NCBI RefSeq assembly: GCF_034190915.1
Contig: NW_026947544.1
Span: 1,834,001 to 1,898,000, forward strand
Length of the DNA: 64,000 bases
Origin: Cavia porcellus
Lineage: Eukaryota; Chordata; Mammalia; Rodentia; Caviidae
Reading direction: 5' to 3'
Shown piece by piece: positions 12,971-23,421 of this stretch; within the stretch, counting starts at the first letter, position 1; each line of letters begins with the position of its first letter. The notes under the pieces are model-generated. The model saw nothing but the letters and a program-made list of their open reading frames with translations. It was not told where the DNA came from and did no database searches. Made by a program: the position numbers and the translations under genes.

Positions 12971-13207
12971 AGCACACAGAGATGATGATATGACACCCAT
13001 TCAATCCTCCAGCTTTTTCTTATAAGGTGGCCAAGAACTGAGGGAGGCCAGAGGGATTTTTTTGCTTGTGTGCACATATGTGTTCTGTTTTTCACTGCTA
13101 GGGACAGAACCCAAGGACTTCATGCAGGCCAATATCCCCACTCCACCCCTCCTTTCTCCTTCAGCCAGGATCTTGGGCTGGAATCTGTGGTCCTCCTACC
13201 TCGGTGT

Positions 13208-13600
13208 CTTACTTTTCTTGTTGCTGACACAAAATACCTGACACCCAAAGTTAAAGGAGGAAAGATTTAGTTAGCTCGCCATTTGTAGAGGTTTCAGGCC
13301 ATAATCACCTGGCTCCAAGGCAGGATGGCATCGCAGAAGACAAACAGTTCATGGTGGACAGAAGGTAGCAGAGCAATAAGGCACAAGATGAGCCTCTTTC
13401 TGTCCCTTGTATTGCATCTGGGATACTGGGATTAGGGCATTGCCACCCACTCAGTGGATTCAGGCATCACCCACCCTTAATCCTAGCACCTTTAATCCCA
13501 GCATTATACTATAAATCTACCACGCGCTCCAGACTCAGCCATCTCTGAAAAACCCCACCTATGACAGCATGAGGCTTCAGGGGACATTCATACACGGCCA
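13208..13600 (-). mobile_element. MaLR-type LTR fragment
   Basis: Read on the - strand, its end has the MaLR 3' pattern: CTTTCCTCCTTTAACTTTG, TCAGGTATTTTGTGTCAGC and AAGAAAAGTAAGAC. The upstream limit is uncertain. MaLR LTRs belong to the ERVL-related, non-coding group. Confidence 0.6.
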
Positions 13601-14084
13601 TAACAGCAGCAACACAGGAAATTGTGGAAAGAGGGCAGTGGCAGAGATAGGGAACTGTGGGAGAGAACAGAGAATTGCGGGGAAGAGGATTTGCACAAGA
13701 AATACAGAATCATGTAGGTGAGAGAAAGTGCTAGAAACACAGAAGTGGTGGCTATGACAGAGGATGGTGGGAAGGAGGAATGTACTTCTGGGCTCTCCCA
13801 CAGTGCAAACAGCAGTGCCTACTGTGCACTTAGCGACTGCAGAGAACCAAAGATAGAGATGCTTGGGTGCAGACCAAACACAACCCCTTGAAAATCTTTC
13901 AGTGTAGAAATTACCCAAGTGGTATGGCTGAAAGCTCCATGAGCGTGTTTTCCTCTCTCTGTGGACAATTAGAGCTCTTTGCTCTTTCAGTCATTAGTAA
14001 TCAAATGCAGTTCAAAGACGTTCATTCATTCATGCCAGTATTCCTGGGAATTATTACATGATGGCAACCCCTACCAGTGTTTTC

Positions 14085-14190
14085 AATGAAGATGAGGCAG
14101 AGGAGGGGGAGAAGGGGAAAGAAGAAGTAGGAGGAGGAGGAGGATTGAGAATGGGGGAGAAGGAAAGAAGAAGGAGGAGGAAGAGGAGGC
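14085..14190 (+). repeat. GA/GGA-rich low-complexity tract
   Basis: An imperfect purine-rich run of GGAGAAGGGG and GAAGGAGGA type. Confidence 0.8.
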
Positions 14191-14381
14191 ACTGAGTGTG
14201 CAGCTTGGTCTTGAGCACTTGCCTAGCATGTGTGAGGCCCTGTGTTCCCTCCCCAGCATTATGAAATGTAAAAAGAAAGAAAGAAAGAACCTAAAAATTT
14301 TAACAAAAATTAAGGAGGAGATAAAAGAGAAGAACTATATGCATGGCTTCCCTATTTTAGGGGATTCCCCCCCTTCCCGCC

Positions 14382-14455
14382 TGGTACCAGGAATCAGTCC
14401 CAGAACCTTGTACTTGCCAGGCAGGCGCTGTGCTGCTGAGCTGTATCCCCAGCCC
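14382..14455 (-). mobile_element. ID-related SINE
   Basis: The - strand carries the ID body from GGGCTGGGGATACAGCTCAGC to CCTGGTACC, diverged from the young copies. Confidence 0.7.
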
Positions 14456-14522
14456 TCTCTGTTTATTTTGATTTTAGATCCCTGTTCACTTTTTCTGAAG
14501 ACTCTGAAAATACTTTCCTTGC

Positions 14523-14670
14523 AGGACATGGTGGCTCACCCCTGCAATCCCAGCACTTGGGAGGCTGAAGCAGGAGGATTGTTGCAAGTTCAAAACCAAC
14601 CTGGGCTACAAAGTGAGCTCAAGGCCAACCTGAACTGCATAGTGAGACCCTGTCTCAAAAAGACAAAAAA
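14523..14670 (+). mobile_element. B1 SINE
   Basis: A 7SL-derived body, GGACATGGTGGCTCACCCC ... CAGCACTTGGGAGGCTGA, with the roughly 29-bp internal duplication (GTTCAAAACCAACCTGGGC / CTCAAGGCCAACCTGAAC) and a CCCTGTCTCAAAA end. An ID SINE follows in the same orientation. Confidence 0.88.
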
Positions 14671-14672
14671 TA

Positions 14673-14776
14673 GGGCTGGGGATTTAGCTCAGCGGCATAA
14701 GCACCTGCCTTGCAAGCAGGCGGTCTTGAGTTCGATCCCTGGTACCCATAAAAACTGAAAAAGACAAAAAAGAAAA
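14673..14776 (+). mobile_element. ID SINE following B1
   Basis: Young ID body (GGGCTGGGGATTTAGCTCAG ... GAGTTCGATCCCTGGTACC) with an A-rich tail, attached to the tail of the B1 just upstream. It may be a B1-ID composite or a tail insertion. Confidence 0.88.
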
Positions 14777-15504
14777 TACTCATCCTTTGAGGTAAGACAG
14801 GCAACAGCTTCCTGGAAAGGGTAAAAATAAGGAAGGATGCATAGGAAAGTGGATGCATCCTGAGATCATTATGTTAAGAGGAAGAAATCAGACACACATT
14901 ACCTCACAGTTTCTCTTATATGAGAAATCTAACATATAAATATAGAGCACACTAAATGTAGATAACAGGAAAGAGAGAGGTAGATCTTTCTGCAAAAGAA
15001 AGAGGACCAAGAGATGGAGACAGGGCGGCAGGGAGGGAATGGAAAAGAAATACAATGTGCTATGCACATGGACCAATGGTCCATAAGGAGTGTCACCACT
15101 GTGTACTGTAGGCTGAAAGTTGAAAAAGCCTTTGAACACAAACAAAAGTACAGGTGGCCTGAATGATGCAGCTTGTCTGTGGTGATGGTGGTGTGCGATA
15201 GCGGGCAGATCTGAGTCACTGGCTACTGTTATTTGTAACCAATCTGTCCAAGATTGGTCCAGCCACTGGAAACTACCAAGAGCCAAGTAATCCCAAATGA
15301 TATTTTCTGGCTCATTCCTCTGGGTGCCTTGGGAACTGCATGTGCATGCTAACAGCAGTTCCAAAGGGTGGGTCCTCCCTCCTTGACAAGAGTTGATAGT
15401 AAAGCCCAGGTGCCAGGATGCTCCCAGGTGGTGACCAGTTGCCCAGCATGTTTGAGGCTCCAGGTTCCACCTCTAGTACTGGACAGAGGCAGGGACGAAC
15501 AGAC

Positions 15505-15680
15505 AGGAAGGAAGGAAGAAAAGGAAGGAAGGAAGGAAGGAAGGAAGGAAGGAAGGAAGGAAGGAAGGAAGGAAGGAAGGAAGGAAGGAAGGAAAGAGAA
15601 AAGCAGGGATGGAGGGAGGGAGGGAAGGAAAGAGGGAAGGAAGGAAAGGAAGAAAGGAGGTAGGGAGGGAGGAAGGAAAG
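15505..15680 (+). repeat. (GGAA)n microsatellite
   Basis: A near-perfect GGAA run (15505-15595) passes into imperfect GGGA/GGAA repeats. Translated frames here are artefacts. Confidence 0.95.
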
Positions 15681-15689
15681 CTGCTAAGC

Positions 15690-16735
15690 ACATGGTTTTT
15701 CTTTATCTTCGGCTTGGTCAGAATAGCTTGTGAGACTCCCAGTGGCTATCAATCAGACCATACCATCTCCTGGAAATCAATCTACCGATTGAACACCATC
15801 TCCACCATCCCCACAAATCAAAATGTCAACTGAAAATGTCTTTGAGCATTCAGGGTGAAAACCAAAATCCACCTCCTCTAACCACTTCCAGACATCTTTC
15901 TGCAAAATTTTCCCTCCTCCAAATCACATTATTTTGGTACCAATCAAAATACTCTGTCCACTGTTTTTAGTTCATCCTCTGTGTATGTGTGATTTAGCAC
16001 AGATGCGCTGGATAAAGTGAACTGTGAGATCCATGCTTTTGGAAAGTTTGGTTACCGTGAGACGCGGCTTCCACACAGGGGCTACCTTCCCCTCCTGGCA
16101 CTGCCTGTCAGTATCTAGAAATATTTTTAGCTGTCACAGCCAGGGCAGTGAAGGAGCCAAGCCCAGGAAGCTATTGAAGATCCCACCATGAGAAGCAGGA
16201 CAAGATCCACCCAGTCCCAATGCTGATGTGCTGCAGATGACAAACCAGCCAGCAGGTGGCAAGGTTATCAGCAACTTGGTTCATTTGCCATCCAGCAGAT
16301 GGCTGGCACAAAGCAGCACACCTATCCCCAGTTTTCAAACATTCCTGAGTCTCTTTCTCCTGATGAGACATCCAGAGGGCTGCCATGGAGCCAGCGCTAT
16401 CAAAGGGGAGAATCAGCTTGTACATCACAAATCAGTTCAGTGGAAAATCTGGGTGTTCAGAGCTTTTTCCTTCACCCAAAGATAAGTTCTTGCTAAAACA
16501 AACTTTCCGAGGAACTCTGAGACAGAGGATTATGCCAGCAAAGATTCGCTTCATGAGCTGCAAGCTGAATTCTATGAAACATAAATTTTGTAATCAACTG
16601 GAACTACAAGGATACTTCAGTCAATTTAAGACTCTGAAATCAAACTGTTGAGATGAAAGTTGTAATCTACCAACTGGAACAACTAATTTTTTCTGTTTTA
16701 ATGTGATTGCACTCTGTCTAAAACTGGTTTTTTTT
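15690..16735. other. Unassigned sequence downstream of the GPR143 remnant
   Basis: I looked here and up to 17.9 kb for a last GPR143 coding exon on the - strand and did not find one. Overlapping open frames around 16.2-16.65 kb show no family motif. Confidence 0.4.
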
Positions 16736-16787
16736 TTTCTTTTTTGGTTTTTTTTTGGGGGGGGGGATGCGGGGGTGAGGAGAGGAC

Positions 16788-16872
16788 TGAGTTGCCCAGG
16801 CTAGCCATGAACTTACAATCCTCCTGCCCCAGCCTCCCATGCAGCTGGGATTACAGGTGTCTACTATCTCAC
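16788..16872 (-). mobile_element. B1 SINE fragment
   Basis: CCTCCTGCCCCAGCCTCCCATGC and GGGATTACAGGTG are the reverse complement of the B1 left half. A T/G-rich tract precedes it. Confidence 0.7.
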
Positions 16873-17406
16873 CCAGCTGTAGTGACATGTGGCTGTCTCA
16901 GGACAGTTGCCCCCTTCACCAACACAGTGTGGGAACATTGTTTCTGACCCCACGTTCAGATGAGCACACCTGGGTGAGTGAACAGTGGGTGAGTTAGTTT
17001 CTGCTGGACAACACATATGAGTATACAGAATCTTTATCTCAGACTTCCACATAAATCCTGGAAGGGAACCGAGATACACATGCCTGAAGCCCACATTAAG
17101 GTTCCGCAGACTAAATAGCACTGTCTGCATAGAGGAGTGCGACAGGCCCAGGGCAGATTACAGCAGGCAGCATCAGTGCATCACTTCCCCATCTTCCCTG
17201 TGCCAGCCCAGATAGTCAGAGTCACTGCATCTGTAACCTAAGGAAATCAGGGGCTAGCAGCCCTCAACTGACAGCAAATGTATCAGAGCCTACAGTGACA
17301 ACTTACCACATACTCCACATCCCATCCAGCCAAACTGGGAACTTGTAACACAGGCTGCCATGGTGAATAACTAAGCAAAGGCACCATTAAAGTATTAAAA
17401 GGGTAG

Positions 17407-17497
17407 GGGCTGGGGATTTAGCTCAATGGCAAAAGTGCCTGCCTTGTAAGCTCGAGGTCGTGAGGTCAATCCCCAGTACTGATTAAGAAAAAAAAGG
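17407..17497 (+). mobile_element. ID SINE, first of a tandem pair
   Basis: ID body with A-rich tail, flanked by direct repeats AGTATTAAAAGG near 17391 and 17500. Confidence 0.88.
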
Positions 17498-17519
17498 AAG
17501 TATTAAAAGGGGAGGTGAC

Positions 17520-17618
17520 AGGGCTGGGGATTTAGCTCAGCAGCATAAGCACCTTCTTTGCAAGCAGGTGGTCGTGAGTTCGATTCCTGGGACCAATAAA
17601 AAGAAAAAAAAAGGGGGG
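17520..17618 (+). mobile_element. ID SINE, second of a tandem pair
   Basis: ID body with A/G-rich tail, flanked by GGGGAGGTGAC at about 17510 and again near 17618-17628. Its duplication differs from that of the copy before it, so the two inserted separately. Confidence 0.88.
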
Positions 17619-17671
17619 GGAGGTGACGTGTAAAACCCCCCATTTGTACCCACTTACTAAAAGACTTCTTA

Positions 17672-17760
17672 GGAGCTGGGCATGGAAACACAGGCCCAAG
17701 AGAGTGAGGCAGGAGGATTTCAAATTTGCAAATGCAAACCCAGCCAGATCCTGTCTCAAA
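17672..17760 (+). mobile_element. B1 SINE, shortened
   Basis: GAGCTGGGCATGGAAACACAG ... CCTGTCTCAAAA with an internal deletion. Confidence 0.6.
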
Positions 17761-17771
17761 AAACAAAAAAG

Positions 17772-17890
17772 GGAGCCAGGTATGGTGGTGTACACCTGTA
17801 ATGCCTCGGGAGGCTGAGGCAGGAGGAGTGTTGAGAGTTCAAAGTGAGTTCAAGGCCACTGCATAGTGAGACCCTGTCTCAAAAAATAAA
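17772..17890 (+). mobile_element. B1 SINE
   Basis: GAGCCAGGTATGGTGGTG ... GGAGGCTGAGGCAGGAGG ... GACCCTGTCTCAAAA. Confidence 0.82.
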
Positions 17891-17960
17891 AAATACAACA
17901 GAAAATGGCTCAGGATACAGCTTGGTGCAAAGGCCCTCGGTTCAGTGTTCAATTCTGATA

Positions 17961-17961
<1 letters not shown>

Positions 17962-18011
<50 letters not shown>

Positions 18012-18042
18012 CGCACACACGCACACACACACACACACACAC
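17962..18042 (+). repeat. (CA)n microsatellite at the end of GPR143 exon 8
   Basis: About 40 CA units with three CG-containing interruptions. On the GPR143 strand it begins 22 bases after the putative exon 8 donor. Confidence 0.95.
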
Positions 18043-18065
18043 AGGATTTCCCAGGGAGCAGTTAC

Positions 18066-18310
18066 TCTCAGACAGCATGCTCAGGGCCTCGTCTGAAGTA
18101 TGTCCCCCAATACGTGCCACCTTCCCAAGAAGCCGGCTTCTCAGCAGGCATGCAGGAGCCCTCAGGGAGCTGGCAGGCGCCCTCAACAGCCGAGGTCATC
18201 ATGGATTCCCACTGGATCAGCATCTTGTGGGACTGAAAGTACAGGCTGCATCCTGTCCAGCCATAGAAAGTTAAGGACAAGGGAAATCCTTGCATCGGGT
18301 TCAGTATCCC
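18066..18310 (-). pseudogene. GPR143: GPR143 exon 8, +1 frameshift
   Basis: After a TTCCTCCCAG acceptor the frame reads GILNPMQGF and [10 protein letters not shown] (transmembrane helix 7 end), then IQWESM with the WE pair used for melanosome/lysosome sorting. Near 18126-18130 an extra base shifts the frame; the conserved [15 protein letters not shown] tail continues in another frame. The candidate donor GTAACT follows 18066. Removing the extra base gives 81 codons plus one base, the family's phase. Confidence 0.9.
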
Positions 18311-18784
18311 CTGGGAGGAAGGAAGGCACAGAGACATGTTGCAGTCAGGAGAGCTGCTCCAGAGGGGCCGGCCTCCTTTGGACAGGCTGCTGGCCTGGTG
18401 GGTTTGAGGTGGTCGAGGGTGGACTGCAGTGGTGCTGTCCATTCAAGGGGTCTGGAGATAGAGATGGTGGAGAGAGGGAAGGGATACAGAGGGGCAAGAG
18501 GCAGGGGAGGGGACAGAGAAGAAGAAAGCTGGAGGGTGCTGGAGAGGAGATTGGTGGTGAGGGAAAGGAAAATGGGTGAGAGGAAAGCAAGCTTCGAGGA
18601 CAAAGGGCCAGTCACGCCTTCTCTGCCTGCCATCTGGCACTACCAGGGCAGAGCCTAGCCTGTTCAGGGGACTTAGACCCAACATCCCTTTACCTGTATG
18701 TGACAAGCAGTAAAGTTCACCAAGGAACCATACAGGGCTCAAACCAAAGCACTGAGACCCACGGGCTGGGGGGTAGGGGGGACA

Positions 18785-19105
18785 ATTTGGCCATCTTGTC
18801 AACCTGATAGGCTTGAGACTACCTAGATGTGTTTCTGGGTGTGTCCAGTGGGTCACCAACATGTGAGCTTGGAAGCTCTGTCTGGTCCCTGGCCCCTTCC
18901 CTGTGGTGTTGTTCCCCTGCTCTGATACCTGGCCTGCAAGAACTAAGCAGCTTTGGTCCACCTCACCTTTCCACCATGACATTCCTGCTTTAGAGCTATC
19001 TTGCCATGGACTGGAGACTATGAGCCAAATTAAACCTCTTCTCCTTTAAGCTTCAGGCCTCAGCTATTCTGTCCAGCAATGGGAAAGCTGAGTGATACAC
19101 TTTAC
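18785..19105 (+). mobile_element. MaLR-type LTR
   Basis: CATCTTGTCAACCTGATAGG near the start, GAGCCAAATTAAACCTCTTC, TCAGCTATTCTGTCCAGC and GGAAAGCTGAGTGATAC near the end give the order of motifs in MaLR LTRs. It lies just downstream of GPR143 exon 7. Exact ends are uncertain. Confidence 0.6.
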
Positions 19106-19289
19106 AAATCCCACTTTCTCAAAGTTGGAAGCAACATCATGCTAAATCTGCATGGCCCAGACTATACCTTTCTACCAGCAGCCCCTATGAAGTTGTGATG
19201 GAATGGGACATTGAAGGATGTCCCCCTATTATAACTTCACAGACTTCCACCCAATACTACATTATATTTTACGTAGTAATAATATGTTA

Positions 19290-19350
19290 TTATTACTATG
19301 TAATATATAACATATTACTATGTAATATAATTACATAGTAATAATATAAA
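19290..19350. repeat. AT-rich palindromic cluster
   Basis: The stretch around 19270-19350 repeats TATTACTATGTAATATA motifs in both orientations, an imperfect inverted repeat. Confidence 0.6.
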
Positions 19351-19365
19351 TTTATGTTACTTTTT

Positions 19366-19459
19366 CTTTTTTTTTTTTTTTTTTTTTGTATTAAGGATTG
19401 AACTCACAATCTCATGCTTGCAAGGCAGGCACTTATGCCACTGAGCTAAATCCTCAGCA
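19366..19459 (-). mobile_element. ID SINE
   Basis: A T-rich run (the tail on this strand), then the reverse complement of the ID body ending GAGCTAAATCCTCAGC. Confidence 0.82.
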
Positions 19460-19737
19460 CGTTACTTTTCCTACTTAACAATGGAGCTCATCTTTGGCAT
19501 TTTTAACTTCTGGGTAACATTCCTTCAAGAGCCAGGAACTGGGGATGCACTTACTTAGCATGTACAAGGCCCTGAGTTCTATCCCCTGCACCACCACCCC
19601 CCAAAAGATCAGAGACTATAATTTACTTAACCATCCTCTTTTTTTATTTTTTAGTATTGTTTTTCTGTGGATTGCCATTCATCTTTATCCCTATGCCTTT
19701 TTCATGGTCTAAAATACCCTAACAAGATAAATCCTCT

Positions 19738-19850
19738 GAGCTGGGCATGGTGCGACACACTTATAATCCTGGCAACTTGGGAGGCAGAGGAGAGGACTGA
19801 AAACCTGAATGTCACCTGGACAACTCTGTCTCAAGATTAAAAAAAAAGTA
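19738..19850 (+). mobile_element. B1 SINE
   Basis: GAGCTGGGCATGGTGCGAC ... CTTGGGAGGCAGAGGAG ... CTGTCTCAAG with an A-rich tail. Confidence 0.75.
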
Positions 19851-19994
19851 AAAAGGGGCTGAGGGGATAGCTCAATGGCAGAGCTCTTGGCAAACATCGG
19901 TGTAGTGCTGGGTTCCTCCCCAGTAATACAAAAAGACAGAAGAGAAGATGAGGGCACGGGAAAAGAAAGAGATTTAAGCAAGAGTGGCCTACCA

Positions 19995-20072
19995 CAGCCA
20001 CAGATACAGCTCAGTGGCAGAGTGCCTGCCTGGCAAGCGTGAGGTCATGAGTTCGATTTCTGGTAGTAAAAC
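19995..20072 (+). mobile_element. ID SINE near the GPR143 exon 7 donor
   Basis: ATACAGCTCAGTGGCAGAGTG ... GAGTTCGATTTCTGGTAG, antisense to GPR143. It sits about 25 bases beyond the exon 7 donor. Confidence 0.8.
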
Positions 20073-20097
20073 AAGAAGAACAAAAATAGTTGCCTAC

Positions 20098-20215
20098 CAT
20101 AATAACCCATGCGATCTTGGCTGTGTTTCTGACATCTCTCAGAGACTCTCTGTCAATATCGGGGTGCATCTCAAAGTAGAATAAAAAGCTTTCATTGAGG
20201 CAATTGGGCAACCAA
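20098..20215 (-). pseudogene. GPR143: GPR143 exon 7, open
   Basis: Acceptor CTTATAG, donor GTAGGC. One base plus 39 codons encode WLPNCLNESFLFYFEM and ending TAKIAWVIM, matching transmembrane helix 6, the third extracellular loop and the start of helix 7. This exon itself is undamaged and in the family phase. Confidence 0.92.
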
Positions 20216-20935
20216 CTATAAGAGAAAATGGGTCACAGGTAAAAGAACATACAATGAAATCTCCTTTCCACACTGAGAGTCAGGGAGTAGTTGATCCAGT
20301 CTGAAGCACCAGCTCTCAGGGGAGATCTGACCACATGGGCCTTTGGTCTGATGCAAGGATCAACAAATCTGCCTGTGCAGATGCTCAAAAGCACCTCATG
20401 GGGAGGGCTTGGACAGCACAGCCTTGGACATCTGGAATTCTCTCCTCAGGGGAATCTAAGGTTTTCAGACACCAAATTCTCATCGGCCATTTCTATTGGA
20501 ACTGTGATGCTCAACTGTTGGGCAGACAGTGAAGACTGCAGAGAGCACAGACCTCCGTCTCTCCCAGGAGAGGGTTGGAACAGGTCTCCTCTCACCTGGG
20601 TACAGCAGCACCCAAAGGGCTACCAGGTCCTGAAGTGCCCACAGCCTATGTACAAAGAGCCCACCTGAGCCACTGGGCAGAAACCAGGCCAGGCAAGGTG
20701 ACGAGAGAAAAACTGCTCAGTTGGTCCCCTCCCCTCCTTTGATGGCAAAGCCATGGGTAGGAATGAGTGATGGTGCCCAGGGTACATGAGTGCCTTTGAA
20801 AAACACAACCAACTCCCTTATTCTGGTTAGCCCAGCGATGGGTCGAGACACTGCAGGTGTATGATTGAGATATTTCAAAACTAAACTCAGGACTTATTGT
20901 CAAGGCTTTAAAGACAGTAAATTTAGCATCTTTTT
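20216..20935. other. GPR143 intron 6, part
   Basis: Intron sequence with no clear repeat or exon. Open frames at 20291-20668 have no recognised motif. Confidence 0.5.
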
Positions 20936-20939
20936 CTAA

Positions 20940-21070
20940 ACTGGGTGTAGTGGTGCACACCTGTCATCCCAGCACTCGGGTTGCTGAGGCAGGGGGACTG
21001 CTGTGAGTTTTAGGCCAGCTTGGGCTATATAGTGAGCTCAAACCAGCCTGAGCTACAACCCTGTGTCAAA
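20940..21070 (+). mobile_element. B1 SINE
   Basis: ACTGGGTGTAGTGGTGCACACC ... CACTCGGGTTGCTGAGGCAG with the internal duplication; followed by a (CAA)n run. Confidence 0.85.
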
Positions 21071-21111
21071 AAATAGAACAACAACAACAACAACAAAAAA
21101 AAAAACCAAGC

Positions 21112-21200
21112 TAGGTGTGGTGGTATTCAACACACGGAGGCTGAAGTAGGAAGATCACTGTGAGTTCAAGGCCAGCATGGGCTACAAAGTGAGTTGAAGA
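21112..21200 (+). mobile_element. B1 SINE, partial
   Basis: GCTAGGTGTGGTGGTATTC ... GAGGCTGAAGTAGGAAG ... GCCAGCATGGGCTACAAAG. A short duplicated GTTTGAACTGTAAGGTCTC follows at about 21205-21255. Confidence 0.75.
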
Positions 21201-21369
21201 AGAGTTTGAACTGTAAGGTCTCAAAGGCCAGTTTGAACTGTAAGGTCTCAAAGGTGTCCCTTCCTGCCCCTTCACTCTGGAACTTCCAGGTCACCCTTGG
21301 AAGGGCAGAGCAGGCAAGCTGGTGCCCTATCCCCTCCCAAGGCCAATGAGGACAAAGAAGAAAAGTTAC

Positions 21370-21477
21370 CAAGCAACAAAAACCAGCATTATCTTGAAAA
21401 ACCGGGTCTTGATCACGGCCCCCATCCACCTCTCATTCTCCAAGTAAATGCCTTTTCTTCCTTTCAGTAATGAGCCA
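21370..21477 (-). pseudogene. GPR143: GPR143 exon 6, -1 frameshift
   Basis: Acceptor TTTGACAG, donor GTAACT. The conserved [11 protein letters not shown] and [15 protein letters not shown] (third intracellular loop and helix 6) are readable. The phase set by exon 5 requires two bases, an alanine codon, then TCA; only GC is present before TCA, so one base is missing at the fourth or fifth position. The exon is 108 bases where 109 would keep the frame. Confidence 0.88.
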
Positions 21478-21811
21478 CTGTCAAAAAACGAGGGAGGACC
21501 TCCGTGCTCCTCTCCCGGGCAGCCGACACTTCACAGCAGAAAACCCCAGCAAGGCAGGTGAGGGGCAGGCATCTGTGTCCTCCCAGCCTTCCACTGGGCA
21601 TCTCTCTGGCTCTAAGGACTCTCTCTGCAGCTTCCGAGTGGATCTGAGCTCCAGGTTCACTCCCAGAGAAGTCCTGTCCTCCTCCCCCAGTGCTCCTGAT
21701 GTCAGTAGCATCAGATGTAACCACAGGACAATTGTCACAACTAAGAAAACAACACTGACACATTACAAACTGAACTCCTGATATTTGGATTTTACTAATT
21801 TGGGTATAATT

Positions 21812-21935
21812 TTTTGTGGTTGTCTCTTTGATACAGGGTCTCACTGTGTAGCCCAGGCTGGCCTTGAACACACAGTGAACCTCCTGTCTCAGCCCCCTGA
21901 ACACTGGGATGACAGGCATGTGCCACTATGTCCGG
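21812..21935 (-). mobile_element. B1 SINE
   Basis: TTTGATACAGGGTCTCACTG ... CTCAGCCCCCTGAACACTGG ... CATGTGCCAC is the reverse complement of B1. Confidence 0.82.
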
Positions 21936-22061
21936 CTTTAGCTATTGCCTTTCTGAAGGTTTTCTCTATTATGAAAGGCACACTGTTATTTTAAAATATT
22001 GAAAAATTTAACATTTCTCCTTAAAGACGTGTTAGAACACATTTAAAAAAATGTTTAGCAA

Positions 22062-22223
22062 GAGTTGGGTGTGGTATGCATGGCTGTCATTCCAGTACTC
22101 AGGAGGCTGAGGCAGGAGGATCACTGTGAGTTCAAGGGCAGCCTGGGCTATAAACTGAGTTCAAGGCCAGCCTGAACTGCACAGTGAAACCTTGTCTCAA
22201 AAAAAAAAAAAAAAAAAAAAAAA
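22062..22223 (+). mobile_element. B1 SINE with long poly(A)
   Basis: GTTGGGTGTGGTATGCATGG ... CTCAGGAGGCTGAGGCAGG; the internal duplication (TGAGTTCAAGGGCAGCCTGG / TGAGTTCAAGGCCAGCCTGA) is clear; the tail is about 25 A. Confidence 0.88.
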
Positions 22224-22229
22224 TTCAGC

Positions 22230-23305
22230 AAAACTTCAGGGGTGGGACGTGGCTTGAGGGTAGAATGTTTAGCATGGGCATAGCCCTAGGTTTGACCTTA
22301 ACACTGCAAAGCTTGTTTTATGAAAGGAAAAAGAATAATGAATGACCTGTGATTTTCTGGCCAGAGACAGCTACTGCTGACATCATACTGAACCTTTTCC
22401 TTTTGATTTTTACTTTTGCTGTGCTAGGGACTAAACCTAAGGCCTCATGCACAATAGGAAAACACTTAACCTCTGGGCTCTATCATATACCCAGTACCTG
22501 TAGTGTGCTCCTTTTCCTGTTGTTCTGATTAGTTGGTTGGGATGGCCCTCCCTGTGTAGCCCAGCCTTTCCTTGAACTTGTGCTTTTTTAATAAGTCATC
22601 TTCATATGTAAGAAATAGTTGAATCACTGTTATTATGCAATACTGCACAAACTTGCTGTGTTTGATAGACTATATTTAAAGGTAGGTAGGAAAAGACTCA
22701 TCCAAGGAGACGCACTAATTTTAAAAGGTTTCTAAAAGGTTCTACAAGCAACAGCTGATCCTCCAACCACCTTTCTGATAAGGTGTCTGCCCTGGAGAGA
22801 CCCCCAGAGGCATAAGGCAGATGGAATGAGACAGGAGGGCCGGGACACAGGTGCCCACTACAGTCACCTATCCAGTTGTTATCATGGCAGTGGACCCATT
22901 TCCCCTGCCCTACTTCCTGTTCCCTGTTGTCCACCAGGTGCATTATGGGAGTGACAAGGCCCTCCCTTCAACCAACTTCTGGCCCCTTCTACTCCTTCCT
23001 TACCTGAGTTTCCCAAAGCCACCTTCAGGGCCTCCAGAGCATAGTAAGGGCAGCCCCGGGCTGGGCCTGGCCCAGAAATAAAAAGCTAGTCCTGGATCTG
23101 ACCTAAGGGATCACTGCACAGCACAATGTCATCCCTGACTAAGCAGGTTGTTCACCTGTTAATCCTGTTCCTCTTCACCAGCTGTACAGCTCCTGCTCGG
23201 TCTGGGCCAGCTGTCCTGTGTAATCCCTTAAGGACACTGAGGACTGTTATCTCAGTCCAAGGCCTGGGGCTTCCCCTCGGCTCTGCATCCAGAGCGGTTC
23301 CCCAT
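22230..23305. other. GPR143 intron 5
   Basis: Mostly unique intron DNA with an old ID-like remnant at about 22410-22500 (-). No conserved exon is seen. Confidence 0.5.
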
Positions 23306-23311
23306 CATTAC

Positions 23312-23421
23312 CTGCAGCCACTGTCTTGTGGAACAGCACCGGGTTGGCCACCAGGACAAGCAGCAATGGCAGATACATGGTACCATAGTGGGGGATGGCG
23401 TGGTCCAGTCCCCTCTCACAC
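23312..23421 (-). pseudogene. GPR143: GPR143 exon 5, open
   Basis: Acceptor CCACCCCAG, donor GTAATG. It encodes [19 protein letters not shown] and [18 protein letters not shown], the second extracellular loop and helix 5. The exon 4/5 junction completes an AGG arginine codon in phase. No lesion inside the exon. Confidence 0.93.

Noticed and set aside
14673..14745. tRNA gene-like hits (here and at 31343, 45129, 47322)
   Set aside because: A-box and B-box like sequences are those of ID SINEs, with A-rich tails and target duplications; they are not tRNA genes.
15505..15595. CRISPR-like regularly spaced repeats
   Set aside because: Uninterrupted microsatellite without spacers, in a mammalian context.
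17844..18274. Thr/His-rich open frames across the CA repeat (also 30059-30286)
   Set aside because: Microsatellite translation artefacts, and they oppose the GPR143 exon.
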